From assembly GCF_001424145.1 (NCBI RefSeq), contig NZ_LMQM01000010.1, positions 134,833-198,832 of the forward strand: a stretch of 64,000 nucleotides of DNA, written 5' to 3'. Each line of letters begins with the position of its first letter. Positions within the stretch are counted from its first letter, which is position 1. Origin of the DNA: Chryseobacterium sp. Leaf404. Its GTDB lineage: Bacteria > Bacteroidota > Bacteroidia > Flavobacteriales > Weeksellaceae. The notes under the pieces are model-generated. The model saw only the letters and a list, made by a program, of their open reading frames with translations, made no database searches and was not told the origin of the DNA. This document shows positions 42,438 to 51,059 of the stretch, piece after piece. The position numbers and the translations under genes were made by a program.

Positions 42438-43202
42438 TTAATTGTTCAAAGTAGTAAAACCTCCGTCGATAGGATAGTCCACACCAGTAATAAATGATGC
42501 TTCGTCACTACATAAATACAATGCTAGAGAGGCGACTTCCTCAGGCTGAGCCATCCTTCCGATAGGTTGTGTTTTCGATAATTTGGCAAACATTTCTTCA
42601 ATATTATCAGGATAATTATTCTTTAAAAATCCATCCACAAAAGGGGTATGCACCCGCGCCGGAGAAATCGAATTACAACGGATATGTTCACTGATATAAT
42701 CCTTTGCAACACTCATCGTCATTGCTTTCACCGCACCTTTCGCCGTACTGTACGCAAACCGGTCCGGAATTCCCACCAACGCAGCAATGGAAGCCATATT
42801 AATAATCACACCGCCGCCGGATTTTCTAATCTGAGGAATTGCGGCAAACAGACAATTGTAAACGCCCTTGATATTGACATTATAAATTCTGTCAAAATCC
42901 TCCTCCGAAGTCGTGTCAGCTTTTCCGATGTGAGCAATTCCTGCATTATTTACAAGAATATTGATCGCTCCGACTTGATCAAAAACTGCCAAAACATCTT
43001 TCTGTTTTGAGACATCACAGGCATAAACTTTAGCATTTCCCCCCACAGACTGAATTTTCCCAAGCGTTTCCTGTCCGTTCTGCTCTGTAATTTCAAGGAT
43101 ATGAACTTCCGCACCATTAGCTGCCAACTGAACCGCAATCGCCTGCCCAATTCCGCTTCCTCCGCCTGTCACAACGGCTTTTTTATTTTTTAATGAAAAC
43201 AT
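42438..43202 (-). CDS. SDR oxidoreductase, probable 2-keto-3-deoxy-L-fuconate dehydrogenase
   Basis: A protein of 254 residues with a full SDR active site: TGGGSGIG cofactor motif (Gly13-Gly19), NNAG at 85-88, Ser138, Tyr151 and Lys155 (YSTAK), and a C-terminal DGGFTTLN. In the fucose cluster it fits oxidation of 2-keto-3-deoxy-L-fuconate to the 2,4-diketo acid that the neighbouring FAH-family enzyme then cleaves. The reaction is assigned by context. Confidence 0.83.
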   Translation of the reverse strand: MFSLKNKKAVVTGGGSGIGQAIAVQLAANGAEVHILEITEQNGQETLGKIQSVGGNAKVYACDVSKQKDVLAVFDQVGAINILVNNAGIAHIGKADTTSEEDFDRIYNVNIKGVYNCLFAAIPQIRKSGGGVIINMASIAALVGIPDRFAYSTAKGAVKAMTMSVAKDYISEHIRCNSISPARVHTPFVDGFLKNNYPDNIEEMFAKLSKTQPIGRMAQPEEVASLALYLCSDEASFITGVDYPIDGGFTTLNN

Positions 43203-43228
43203 TTATATTTTAAGTTTTTATTTGTTTT

Positions 43229-43329
43229 TAACGCAAAGAGCGCGAAGATTTCTTTGATATTGTTCTGCATATTTTTCGATCGCAAAGGCGTTTGACTTCG
43301 TCGAATTGTTCAATTTCACTCAGCTAAGG
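43229..43329 (-). repeat. Dispersed repeat, family B, copy 3
   Basis: The most complete copy: AACGCAAAGAGCGCGAAGATT, about 15 bases, TGTTCTGCATATTTTTCGATCG, then CAAAGGCGTTTGACTTCGTC and a FAATT-like end CAATTTCACTCAGC. Intergenic in the fucose cluster. Confidence 0.68.
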
Positions 43330-43436
43330 CTTCCTATTGATTTTGAAATAACACTCTCATTATTTTACATTTTATTCTTAATATGCTTGCCTTCAACCTT
43401 GGCTCTTTTTACTTTTAACTTTTAACTTTGTTCTTC

Positions 43437-45077
43437 CTATAAACTTACCCCTCGTTTCCAGGGAATAAAATCATCCTGATTCAAAGCCACCGCTTTTGGA
43501 ATAATATTCCCGCTTGCCACTTCAATACAGAAATCCAGAATATCTTCGCCCATCTGCTGAATCGTTTTTTCGCCACGAACGATTGCTCCTGTATCAATAT
43601 CAATAATATCTGACATTCTTTCAGCCAGAACAGTATTCGTCGCCACCTTGATCACCGGACAAACCGGATTTCCCGTCGGCGTGCCAAGTCCTGTAGTAAA
43701 CAGAATTAAAGTCGCTCCTGAAGCAGCTTTTCCCGTGGTGGCTTCCACATCATTTCCTGGTGTACAAACCAGACTTAATCCTGGTTTTGTCGCAGGCTCA
43801 GTATAATCCAAAACATCTACGACAGGAGAGGAACCACCTTTTTTTGCTGCACCGGCAGATTTTATGGCATCTGTGATCAGTCCGTCTTTAATATTTCCTG
43901 GTGATGGATTCATGTAAAATCCTGAACCGACTGCATGAGCAAGCTCATCATATTCCGTCATCAGTCGAATGAATTTTTCAGCAGTTTCCTGATTTACGGC
44001 TCGGTCTATTAATTCCTGTTCTGCTCCGCATAATTCAGGAAATTCAGCAAGGAGAACTTTAGCTCCCAAAACAGAAAGAATATCCGCAAGATGTCCGACT
44101 GCAGGATTGGCTGAAATTCCGCTGAAACCATCGCTTCCGCCACATTTCACCCCAACACAAAGTTTGCTGAGCGGCGCATCTTCACGTTCAATTTTATTGA
44201 TTTCCTGAAGACCTTTCACTGTTTCAAAAATAGAATTTTTAATCATTATTTCTTCGCTGACCGCTTTCTGCTGTTCAAAAACGAGTAAAGGTTTATTAAA
44301 ATCAGGATTTCTATTGTATAAATCTCTTTTGAAATTATCAATCTGGAGATGCTGACACCCCAGACTCAACAAAGTAACCCCTGCGACGTTGGGATGATCT
44401 GCGTAAGCTGCTAGAAGTTTACTCAGGGAATCTGAATCCTGTCTTGTTCCACCACAACCTCCGGTGTGATTCAGAAATTTGATGCCGTCAACATTTTTAA
44501 AAACTCTCTCTTTCGCCGGAATATTGGAAGGCGAAAAATTAAGTTCATCCAAATTATCTCCTTTGGAAATCGCTTCCACCAATTGTTGCGTGTAATCTTT
44601 GTATTTTGCATCGACCGCATATCCCAAACTGTCATACAGAGATTCTTTAATAATATCAAGATTACGGTTTTCACAAAAAACGGTAGGGATAAAAAGCCAG
44701 TAATTGGCCGTTCCCACATCGCCGTTTGAACGGTGGTAACCTTTAAAAGTTTTATGCAAAAATCTGGAAACATCAGGTTTTGTCCATTGATAATCCACTT
44801 CGCGATAGTAAAACGGTTCGGCGGCGTGTTTTGTATTATCGGTGGTCATTCGGGTTCCCGATGACAAGTCATACTGCGTTTTTCCGACCAAAACGCCGTA
44901 CATGAAGATCTCGTCACCCTGTTTCATATCATTCATAAAGAATTTATGTTTGGCAGGAATGGGTTCCAGAATTTTATACGTTTTTCCTTCAAAAAAAATT
45001 TCAGTTTCCGAAGGAATATCCTGAAGGGCGACTAAAACGTTGTCTTTTGGATTTATTTTTAAAATTAAATTGCTCAT
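43437..45077 (-). CDS. UxaA-family sugar-acid dehydratase (altronate dehydratase type)
   Basis: A protein of 546 residues with an N-terminal SAF domain (about 1-95) and the C-terminal UxaA catalytic domain: HTGGCGGTRQDSD, LSLGCQHLQID, GVKCGGSDGFSG and the late TGLGTPTGNPVCPVIK. The family dehydrates D-altronate or galactarate with iron. In this cluster it stands where the known L-fucose pathways use an enolase-superfamily fuconate dehydratase, so I infer that it makes 2-keto-3-deoxy-L-fuconate from L-fuconate. Start: the ATG at 45077; an in-frame ATG at 45107 lies inside a family B repeat. Confidence 0.82.
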   Translation of the reverse strand: MSNLILKINPKDNVLVALQDIPSETEIFFEGKTYKILEPIPAKHKFFMNDMKQGDEIFMYGVLVGKTQYDLSSGTRMTTDNTKHAAEPFYYREVDYQWTKPDVSRFLHKTFKGYHRSNGDVGTANYWLFIPTVFCENRNLDIIKESLYDSLGYAVDAKYKDYTQQLVEAISKGDNLDELNFSPSNIPAKERVFKNVDGIKFLNHTGGCGGTRQDSDSLSKLLAAYADHPNVAGVTLLSLGCQHLQIDNFKRDLYNRNPDFNKPLLVFEQQKAVSEEIMIKNSIFETVKGLQEINKIEREDAPLSKLCVGVKCGGSDGFSGISANPAVGHLADILSVLGAKVLLAEFPELCGAEQELIDRAVNQETAEKFIRLMTEYDELAHAVGSGFYMNPSPGNIKDGLITDAIKSAGAAKKGGSSPVVDVLDYTEPATKPGLSLVCTPGNDVEATTGKAASGATLILFTTGLGTPTGNPVCPVIKVATNTVLAERMSDIIDIDTGAIVRGEKTIQQMGEDILDFCIEVASGNIIPKAVALNQDDFIPWKRGVSL

Positions 45078-45090
45078 TTTAATATCATTT

Positions 45091-45165
45091 AAACGCAAAG
45101 AGCGCAAAGATTTTTTTAATATTGTTCTGCATATTTTTCGTTGGCGAAGGCGCTCTGCTCAATAA
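45091..45165 (-). repeat. Dispersed repeat, family B, copy 4
   Basis: AAACGCAAAGAGCGCAAAGA, then TTGTTCTGCATATTTTTCGT and GGCGAAGGCGCTCTGCTC. It lies between the permease and dehydratase genes and generates the false upstream start of the latter. Confidence 0.65.
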
Positions 45166-45184
45166 AGAACATTCTTTTACTCAA

Positions 45185-46465
45185 TTATTGTAGAGAACTT
45201 TTATTTCTGAACCTCAATGAAAACAGAAAAACAATGATAAAACAGAGTAGAGGTACAGCATACGAATGCTGAATATTCCCTGAAATATCTGTGATTTTAC
45301 TGGCAAGAGGAGGAATGACCGCGCCTCCGACAATCGACATGATGAGAAGACTTGAAGCAGTCTTTGTATCTGCACCGGCACCTTCAATTCCCAAAGCAAA
45401 AATCGTCGGAAACATAATGGACATGAAGAAAGTCAATCCAACAAGCGCATACAAAGTAGAAATTCCTGATCCGAAAATAATCCAGATTGTGAGAATTACA
45501 CTGATTACGCTGTACACTGAAAGTAATTTTTGTGGTGAAATGTATTTCATCAGAAAAGTTCCCGCAAAACGGCCGATCATAAATAAAAATCCTGCTACAC
45601 CTGCGTAATACTTTGCTTCCTGACCTTTCATATCAACAGCGTCTTCTGCGAAAACCAAAAGAAAACTGAAGACATAAATCTGTGCACCGATGTAAAAAAA
45701 CTGAGCCAGTACGCCCCATCCTACATTTTTCACGCCTAAAACCTGAAGATAATTTTTTGAAGAGTTTTCGTTGCTTTCAGTTACTTCCGGTAATTTTATG
45801 AATAGAAATAAAAACATGACCAGTAAGAGAATCGCTCCTAAAATCAGGTAAGGTCCTTTTACCAAAGCAGTTTCTGCCTGAATGTAAGCTAATTTTGCAG
45901 CTTCAGAAAGTGTTGAAAGTTCAGCCTGCGATTTTGGTTCTTCACTCAGTATAAAAATTCCGCCAACAATGGGAGCAATTGAAGCTGCCAAACCGTTGAA
46001 AGATTGTGCAAAGTTTAATCTCTGTGTGGCTTTTTCAGGTGGTCCTAAAACGGTGATGTAAGGATTTGCGGCCGTCTCTAGAACGGCCAGTCCACAGGAC
46101 AAAATGAATAAAGCTCCAAGAAAGAACGGATAACTCACAGTATTGGCTGCGGGGACAAACAGAAAACATCCTGCTGCAAAGAAAAATAAACCCACCAAAA
46201 TTCCTGTCTTGTAACCATATTTCTGAATAATCATTCCCGCTGGAATTGCCAAAAGGAAATAAGCCGCAAAAACTGCAGAATCCACCAATGAAGCCTGAAA
46301 ATGATTTAATTGAAATGCACTTCTTAAATGTTTAATTAAGATTGGATCGAGGTTGTGAATAAATCCCCAGAAGAAAAACAGACTTGTGATCAAAATTAGT
46401 GGAAGTCCGTAATTTCTCTTTTTCGGTGAAGATAAAATTGAATTTCCGGTAGGATTATTATTCAT
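45185..46465 (-). CDS. fucP: L-fucose:H+ symporter-type MFS permease
   Basis: A protein of 426 residues from the ATG at 46465; an in-frame start 13 codons upstream (46504) is possible. It has twelve membrane helices of the FucP/GluP group: SLFFFWGFIHNLDPILIKHLRSAFQL in helix 1, AGMIIQKYGYKTGILVGL, CGLAVLETAANPYITVLGPPE (the typical block in helix 4) and RLNFAQSFNGLA. It would import L-fucose with protons. It is the first gene of the leftward cluster, whose enzymes match L-fucose catabolism. Confidence 0.85.
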   Translation of the reverse strand: MNNNPTGNSILSSPKKRNYGLPLILITSLFFFWGFIHNLDPILIKHLRSAFQLNHFQASLVDSAVFAAYFLLAIPAGMIIQKYGYKTGILVGLFFFAAGCFLFVPAANTVSYPFFLGALFILSCGLAVLETAANPYITVLGPPEKATQRLNFAQSFNGLAASIAPIVGGIFILSEEPKSQAELSTLSEAAKLAYIQAETALVKGPYLILGAILLLVMFLFLFIKLPEVTESNENSSKNYLQVLGVKNVGWGVLAQFFYIGAQIYVFSFLLVFAEDAVDMKGQEAKYYAGVAGFLFMIGRFAGTFLMKYISPQKLLSVYSVISVILTIWIIFGSGISTLYALVGLTFFMSIMFPTIFALGIEGAGADTKTASSLLIMSIVGGAVIPPLASKITDISGNIQHSYAVPLLCFIIVFLFSLRFRNKSSLQ

Positions 46466-46511
46466 TAATTTGGTTATTTTAAAATTATTCAGACTGTTTT
46501 TCAAACTATCA

Positions 46512-46530
46512 GTTAATCGGTTGCATCAAC
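46512..46530. promoter_or_regulatory. Candidate operator upstream of fucP
   Basis: The 19-base dyad GTTAATCGGTTGCATCAAC (arms GTTAAT and ATCAAC, one mismatch) lies directly upstream of the first gene of the fucose cluster. The central CGGTTGCA recalls LacI-family operators. No regulator gene lies nearby. Confidence 0.3.
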
Positions 46531-46717
46531 ATTATTAATGATAATATTAAAAAAGTATTGATTAAAATTTAAACATCAATCTGATTTTTTAAAAATATAA
46601 AAATTAAACGAGAATAAAATTGATGATACATGATAGTGCATGACAGTTTGACATTCTGACAAGGTTCTGTGAAGCTGATAAAATTGTGTGAAATTTTGAA
46701 TTCTAAAAAAAGGATGA

Positions 46718-47563
46718 CTAGCTAATTTTATAGTATGGTTTTTTGAAATATTTACTTGGTTTTATATAAACTTTTTTTCTTTCTTTATCAAAAATCCAGT
46801 TGAATCTGCGCATCACATCGGCAGCAAGATAGTTCGTTTTCTGATTTTGAATATCTCCGGTGAAAAATCCAACACTGACATGGCTTAAACTATGACTTCC
46901 TATTTTTAGAAACGGTAAAATCCCCTGTTTTGTGGTGATCGTTTGTCCGGCAGAATTTTTTAACGATTTTTCTCCGGTGATAAACAGTTTCTCATCTAAT
47001 TTATTGTCATCTGCAAATTGATTGCTGTACATCAAACCTCCCGAATAGCCAGACTGTAACAGAAAATAAGCTTTCGGCCGTTCAAGGTCTATAATACTCT
47101 CAGCAGGAATAAAATACTGACCGTTTTCCACTTTCAGATCAATTGCATCATAACCTTTCAAATCAGGCTCTTTATTATAAACAATAAACTCGCTGCGGTC
47201 ATAATCAATTTTGAAAAATTTGTCTTTAAAAATTGCAATTCCTATTTTTCCGTCCGCTTCGTGACCGGTTAATTCGTTGTTGTAAAATCTTATATTTTTG
47301 TATCTTCTTTGTCCGATTTTCACTGTATTTCCGTCGCTAATTATATCTTTAAAAATGATGTGGTCAGCTTTTCTTATTCTTTCTGGTGAAATCGACGCAT
47401 CTTCCATCGCAATCTGAAACATCAGATGAAGAGAATCTTTATCATTAACCAAAGTCTTAACGATAATATTGTTGTGCTTTGTTAATCTAAAAGGAATGTT
47501 TTGTTGTGCATTGAACAGAGCAAAACTGATGAGTATGAATGGTAAAGCTATTTTCCGGATCAT
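46718..47563 (-). CDS. Secreted protein with a degenerate aspartic-protease-like fold
   Basis: A protein of 281 residues with a signal peptide (MIRKIALPFILISFALFNAQ); I start it at 47563 rather than 47584 for that reason. The middle part (DGKIGIAIFKDKFFKIDYDRSEFIVY) reads like the second half of the retropepsin-type unit common in Bacteroidota secreted proteins. A second unit begins YFLLQSGYSGGLMYS where an active enzyme would have D-T/S-G; here the aspartate is absent, so it is probably not a protease. No operon partners; function unknown. Confidence 0.62.
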   Translation of the reverse strand: MIRKIALPFILISFALFNAQQNIPFRLTKHNNIIVKTLVNDKDSLHLMFQIAMEDASISPERIRKADHIIFKDIISDGNTVKIGQRRYKNIRFYNNELTGHEADGKIGIAIFKDKFFKIDYDRSEFIVYNKEPDLKGYDAIDLKVENGQYFIPAESIIDLERPKAYFLLQSGYSGGLMYSNQFADDNKLDEKLFITGEKSLKNSAGQTITTKQGILPFLKIGSHSLSHVSVGFFTGDIQNQKTNYLAADVMRRFNWIFDKERKKVYIKPSKYFKKPYYKIS

Positions 47564-47666
47564 TTTAAAATTAAATTGAGTCAAATATAGTCATTAAATT
47601 TTTCTCTATAAATTGATATATTTTGCTTTTAAATTTTGGTTATATTCGTCTAACTAATTTTTACTA

Positions 47667-48818
47667 ATGACGAAACATCAACAGCGTGTGAAGGAAGTTC
47701 AGCATTTTTTTGACAATAAAGATACTGTTCTGGGATTCAGAAAACTGCTCGATTGTGCCATGGATACTCAAAACATGGAAATCTACAGGGAAGCCATCGA
47801 ACTGACAGACTGGAAAGAAAAGTTCCCGACATATACCGAAGAACTGATTGAAAAATCTAGAATTCTTCTCACAAAAATCGAGAAAATTCCTGTGCAGGAA
47901 CATTTAACGGAAAAATCTGTGCTTCGGGCGAGAAATATTCTGAAATCCTACGGAAGCAACCGGTTTTCTCTCGGTCCGGTTTCAATGGAAATCAATAAAG
48001 GTCAGGTTTACGGTTTGGTAGGTGAGAACGGAAACGGGAAAACAACCTTGCTGAGAATTTTAGCTAAAGAAATTTCCTTTAACGAAGGCGAACTGAACTA
48101 TTCATTTAATCAGGAGCCCAAAGATGATTTTGATCTTTGTACCAAGCTGGTTTACATACCGCAGCGAACTGAAAAATGGTACGGAAGTTTAAAAGATAAT
48201 TTGAAATTTGTCCTGTCAAATTACGGCGTAAAACCTGACGAAAACGAAACCCGCACACTGATGATGATTGCCCGCCTCGGACTTTGGAATTACAAGCATC
48301 TGAAGTGGAGCGAACTGTCATCGGGTTACAAAATGCGTTTCGAACTGGCGAGAACGCTCCTCAGACAGCCGGAAATTCTGCTTTTGGATGAACCGTTGGC
48401 AAATCTTGATGTGTTGGCTCAGCAGGTAATTCTGGAAGATTTAAAATCGATTGCAAATTCTGTTAATAATCCAATCGCTTTGATTTTGAGCTCGCAGCAA
48501 CTGTATGAGGTTGAAAAAGTTTCAGACAAAGTGATCTTCCTGAAAAACGGTCAGTACAAAGACAATTCTGAACTGAATAATGCCGAAAATGACGGTTTAA
48601 TTATAGAAATTGACACCCCAAGTTCTAGAGAAAGTCTGTTGGAAGTTTTCAATGCTTTCCAACTTGAAAAACTGAATTTCAATGGGGGTGTTTATGTTGC
48701 ATATTTCTCTGCAGATACCGAGTTTTATAATGTATTGTCTGCTTTGGGAAATGCCAAAACCGATATTGTTTACATCCGGAATATTTCGTCATCCACCAGA
48801 AGATTTTTCGTCAATTAA
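47667..48818 (+). CDS. ABC transporter ATP-binding protein with N-terminal helical extension
   Basis: A protein of 383 residues. Walker A is GENGNGKT (119-126), the signature LSSGY (217-221) and Walker B ILLLDEP (237-243), all intact. The ATPase core starts only near residue 85: the first 80 or so residues form an extra helical region (HQQRVKEVQHFFDNKD...) not found in ordinary ABC ATPases. A C-terminal domain of about 90 residues follows the core. The gene is followed after 22 bases by a large membrane protein gene, its likely permease. Confidence 0.85.
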   Translation: MTKHQQRVKEVQHFFDNKDTVLGFRKLLDCAMDTQNMEIYREAIELTDWKEKFPTYTEELIEKSRILLTKIEKIPVQEHLTEKSVLRARNILKSYGSNRFSLGPVSMEINKGQVYGLVGENGNGKTTLLRILAKEISFNEGELNYSFNQEPKDDFDLCTKLVYIPQRTEKWYGSLKDNLKFVLSNYGVKPDENETRTLMMIARLGLWNYKHLKWSELSSGYKMRFELARTLLRQPEILLLDEPLANLDVLAQQVILEDLKSIANSVNNPIALILSSQQLYEVEKVSDKVIFLKNGQYKDNSELNNAENDGLIIEIDTPSSRESLLEVFNAFQLEKLNFNGGVYVAYFSADTEFYNVLSALGNAKTDIVYIRNISSSTRRFFVN

Positions 48819-48840
48819 TACCTTATTTATTTAAATTACA

Positions 48841-50754
48841 ATGCAAAAAATCAATAAATTCAATCAGTTTCTGCTCGAAAAATATCCTACGGTCTGGAAT
48901 ACCAAAATTGTGTGGATGCTTTCGGCGGGAATTGCCGTTCATATTTTATTTTTCGTCATAGGATATCTTTCACACATCAACCCGATGTCGCTGCAAACAT
49001 CGAATGTTACAGATGACTACTTCCGTGACGGAATTATTCTCATTCATCTGATTATTTCCATTCTGATGATTGTCGGATGGCTGATTATGATGTTTAGAAA
49101 CAATGCTTTCAAGAATTTTTATCCTAATTCCAAAGGAAAACTGTTTCTGCAGTTTGTTCAGTATTTTGTCATTATTTTTGTCTGCACTACTTTTTACTTT
49201 TCTTATATGGTGGGTTTCAGGACGTTTATCAACAGTAAATATCCTGATGCTGAGATGAAACAGAACATCGAAACCATCAACCTTGGAAACGCCTTTTTAA
49301 GTCAGAATTTAGAACTCTACACTTTAGACAACCGTCTTTCGCCCAAGCAGTTCTATGATTTATACTGCGAAACCGATATTAAGAAAGTAGACCGTACCAA
49401 AAAATATCACGTTTATTACAACAGAGTGTATCAGTTTAATTCTGTATATTCAAAAACATCTTACAGCAAAGATAATCAGAGAGAATTTATTATTCCAGAA
49501 CCCGAAAATTCTGAAAAGAAAAAAGTGCTCTATTCTCTGAGAGATGGAAATAAATCTGAAACATTCTACTTCAAAAAAGATGTGGTTGATGTCTCTGAAT
49601 TTGTAAAATCTGACGGAATCAGTTTCTATAATTTTTCTGAAGTTTTTTACGGAATTGAAAATCCGGTTAGAGATTATTATCCTGTAAATTATGATGAAAA
49701 AAACAATGTAAATCAACAGAACCTTGATCTTAAAAAGCAAAAAGCTGAAATCAACAGAAAAACCACACAACTTTTAGATAAAAATAATTCTGTGGATATA
49801 GAAAAACTGTTAACAGAATTTTTAAAAATTTCAAACCAGTTTGCTATTGAAAACAATCTTGACGCCAAGCAATGGACGAAAATGGTGTATAACCCAACAG
49901 AATTTAACGTCCGCTATTTCATTAAAAAATACAAACCCAGCATTGGGCAAGAGTATGATCCCACCAGTCCTCCAGCGTACGATTATGACGGTGAAACCGC
50001 TGTAGCAGTAGATTCTGTGGTAGGTGTTGTGGATGAAGATGCAGCGATTGTAGATGAAAACGGCAGGATTGTAAATGACAGTATTCTGATCAGAGATTTC
50101 AATCCGGAAATCAGTTCGCAGATTTCTCCCGAAGATTATTTCAAAAAAAATACAACAGATTATTATTACTACGCAGACAATCTGAAAGACTTTTTAGAAA
50201 GCGTTGACGATGTGAAAACGTATGACTTTTTCTCTCAGAATATCCACATTTACCTTTGGATTGCGTTTTTTCTGGCGTCATTTATCTTCAGCTTTAGAAT
50301 TACGGGTTTGAAATCATTGTTGTTCAGTGTCATTTCGGCGGGAGTGCTTACCTTGGCTGTCACTTTAATTACCGTTCTCTATTCGGTTTCCAGAACCGGT
50401 GGCGAAGAGTATTTTGCGTCTTATCTGGCTTTGTTTATTTCACTGTATATTCTTTTCATCCCAATTTTCAGCATCAATAGGTTTAGCAAAATGGTAACTT
50501 CAGTTTTTGTTAATATCTCGCTGAACGGCTTCGTTTTATTTGTTCTTATGTTGTTTGTAATTGTTTCAATGCATCAGAAAGCAGCTTGCAGAGCCAGAGT
50601 TTACGATTCTACACTCAATGTTTCTTACGAAGACTGTCATTCTATTATAGAAATATTAGACCTAAATCTCAGCTATATTTTACTGATTGCGGGCTTTATT
50701 TTCACATACTTCTACACTGCCATCCTCCAAAAATGGAAGGCAAGACCGGAATAA
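48841..50754 (+). CDS. Large membrane protein, probable permease partner of the ABC ATPase
   Basis: A protein of 637 residues with three hydrophobic segments in the first 130 residues, a hydrophilic central region of roughly 340 residues (about 130-470) rich in Asp, Tyr and Asn, and five or so membrane segments at the C-terminus. The layout resembles ABC-2 permeases with a long extracytoplasmic domain, but I recognise no family. The acidic stretch VDSVVGVVDEDAAIVDENGRIV and the Tyr-rich TTDYYYYADN stand out. Paired with the upstream ATPase and ended by a terminator, so the two form an operon. Confidence 0.75.
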   Translation: MQKINKFNQFLLEKYPTVWNTKIVWMLSAGIAVHILFFVIGYLSHINPMSLQTSNVTDDYFRDGIILIHLIISILMIVGWLIMMFRNNAFKNFYPNSKGKLFLQFVQYFVIIFVCTTFYFSYMVGFRTFINSKYPDAEMKQNIETINLGNAFLSQNLELYTLDNRLSPKQFYDLYCETDIKKVDRTKKYHVYYNRVYQFNSVYSKTSYSKDNQREFIIPEPENSEKKKVLYSLRDGNKSETFYFKKDVVDVSEFVKSDGISFYNFSEVFYGIENPVRDYYPVNYDEKNNVNQQNLDLKKQKAEINRKTTQLLDKNNSVDIEKLLTEFLKISNQFAIENNLDAKQWTKMVYNPTEFNVRYFIKKYKPSIGQEYDPTSPPAYDYDGETAVAVDSVVGVVDEDAAIVDENGRIVNDSILIRDFNPEISSQISPEDYFKKNTTDYYYYADNLKDFLESVDDVKTYDFFSQNIHIYLWIAFFLASFIFSFRITGLKSLLFSVISAGVLTLAVTLITVLYSVSRTGGEEYFASYLALFISLYILFIPIFSINRFSKMVTSVFVNISLNGFVLFVLMLFVIVSMHQKAACRARVYDSTLNVSYEDCHSIIEILDLNLSYILLIAGFIFTYFYTAILQKWKARPE

Positions 50755-50777
50755 TTTTTTAAAATTAAATTTTATTT

Positions 50778-50809
50778 AAACCTTGTAAGTTTTCTTATGA
50801 GGTTTTTTT
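50778..50809 (+). terminator. Intrinsic terminator of the ABC operon
   Basis: A 12-base-pair stem with two G-T pairs, AAACCTTGTAAG (50778-50789) with CTTATGAGGTTT (50794-50805), a TTTT loop and a T run. Confidence 0.8.
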
Positions 50810-50854
50810 AAATTAAATCAAATTGGTTTCAATGAACATCAGTTTCATTTTTAT

Positions 50855-50952
50855 GGCGCCTTTTCCGCCCTCCATTCCCGCTTTTTTGTGCCATCGCATT
50901 TCCCTCTGCTTACAAAAAGAGCTCCATTCAGGTCGGGGCGCGCGTGATTCAA
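50855..50952. repeat. Imperfect palindromic repeat, family A, copy 2
   Basis: Terminal arms GCGCC (50856-50860) and GGCGC (50938-50942), inner blocks TCCGCCCTCCATTCCCGC, TTTTTTGTGCC, TTACAAAAAGAGCTCCATTC and GGTCGGGG. It fills most of the 305-base gap between the ABC operon and the DUF2911 gene; the remainder is AT-rich and probably holds that gene's promoter. Confidence 0.78.
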
Positions 50953-51059
50953 CTTTAAAACTGTTTGCGACATGATCACATATATTTTAACAAACTTTAT
51001 CATCCCCAAAAACCAATTTCTTACAACCATTTTGTATTTTTATCAAAATTTAAAATAAA

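Noticed and set aside
45078..45107. Upstream start for the UxaA-type dehydratase
   Set aside because: The ten extra residues come from a family B repeat and do not belong to the SAF domain.
39910..45165. CRISPR array
   Set aside because: The repeated blocks are kilobases apart, differ in length and have no regular spacers.
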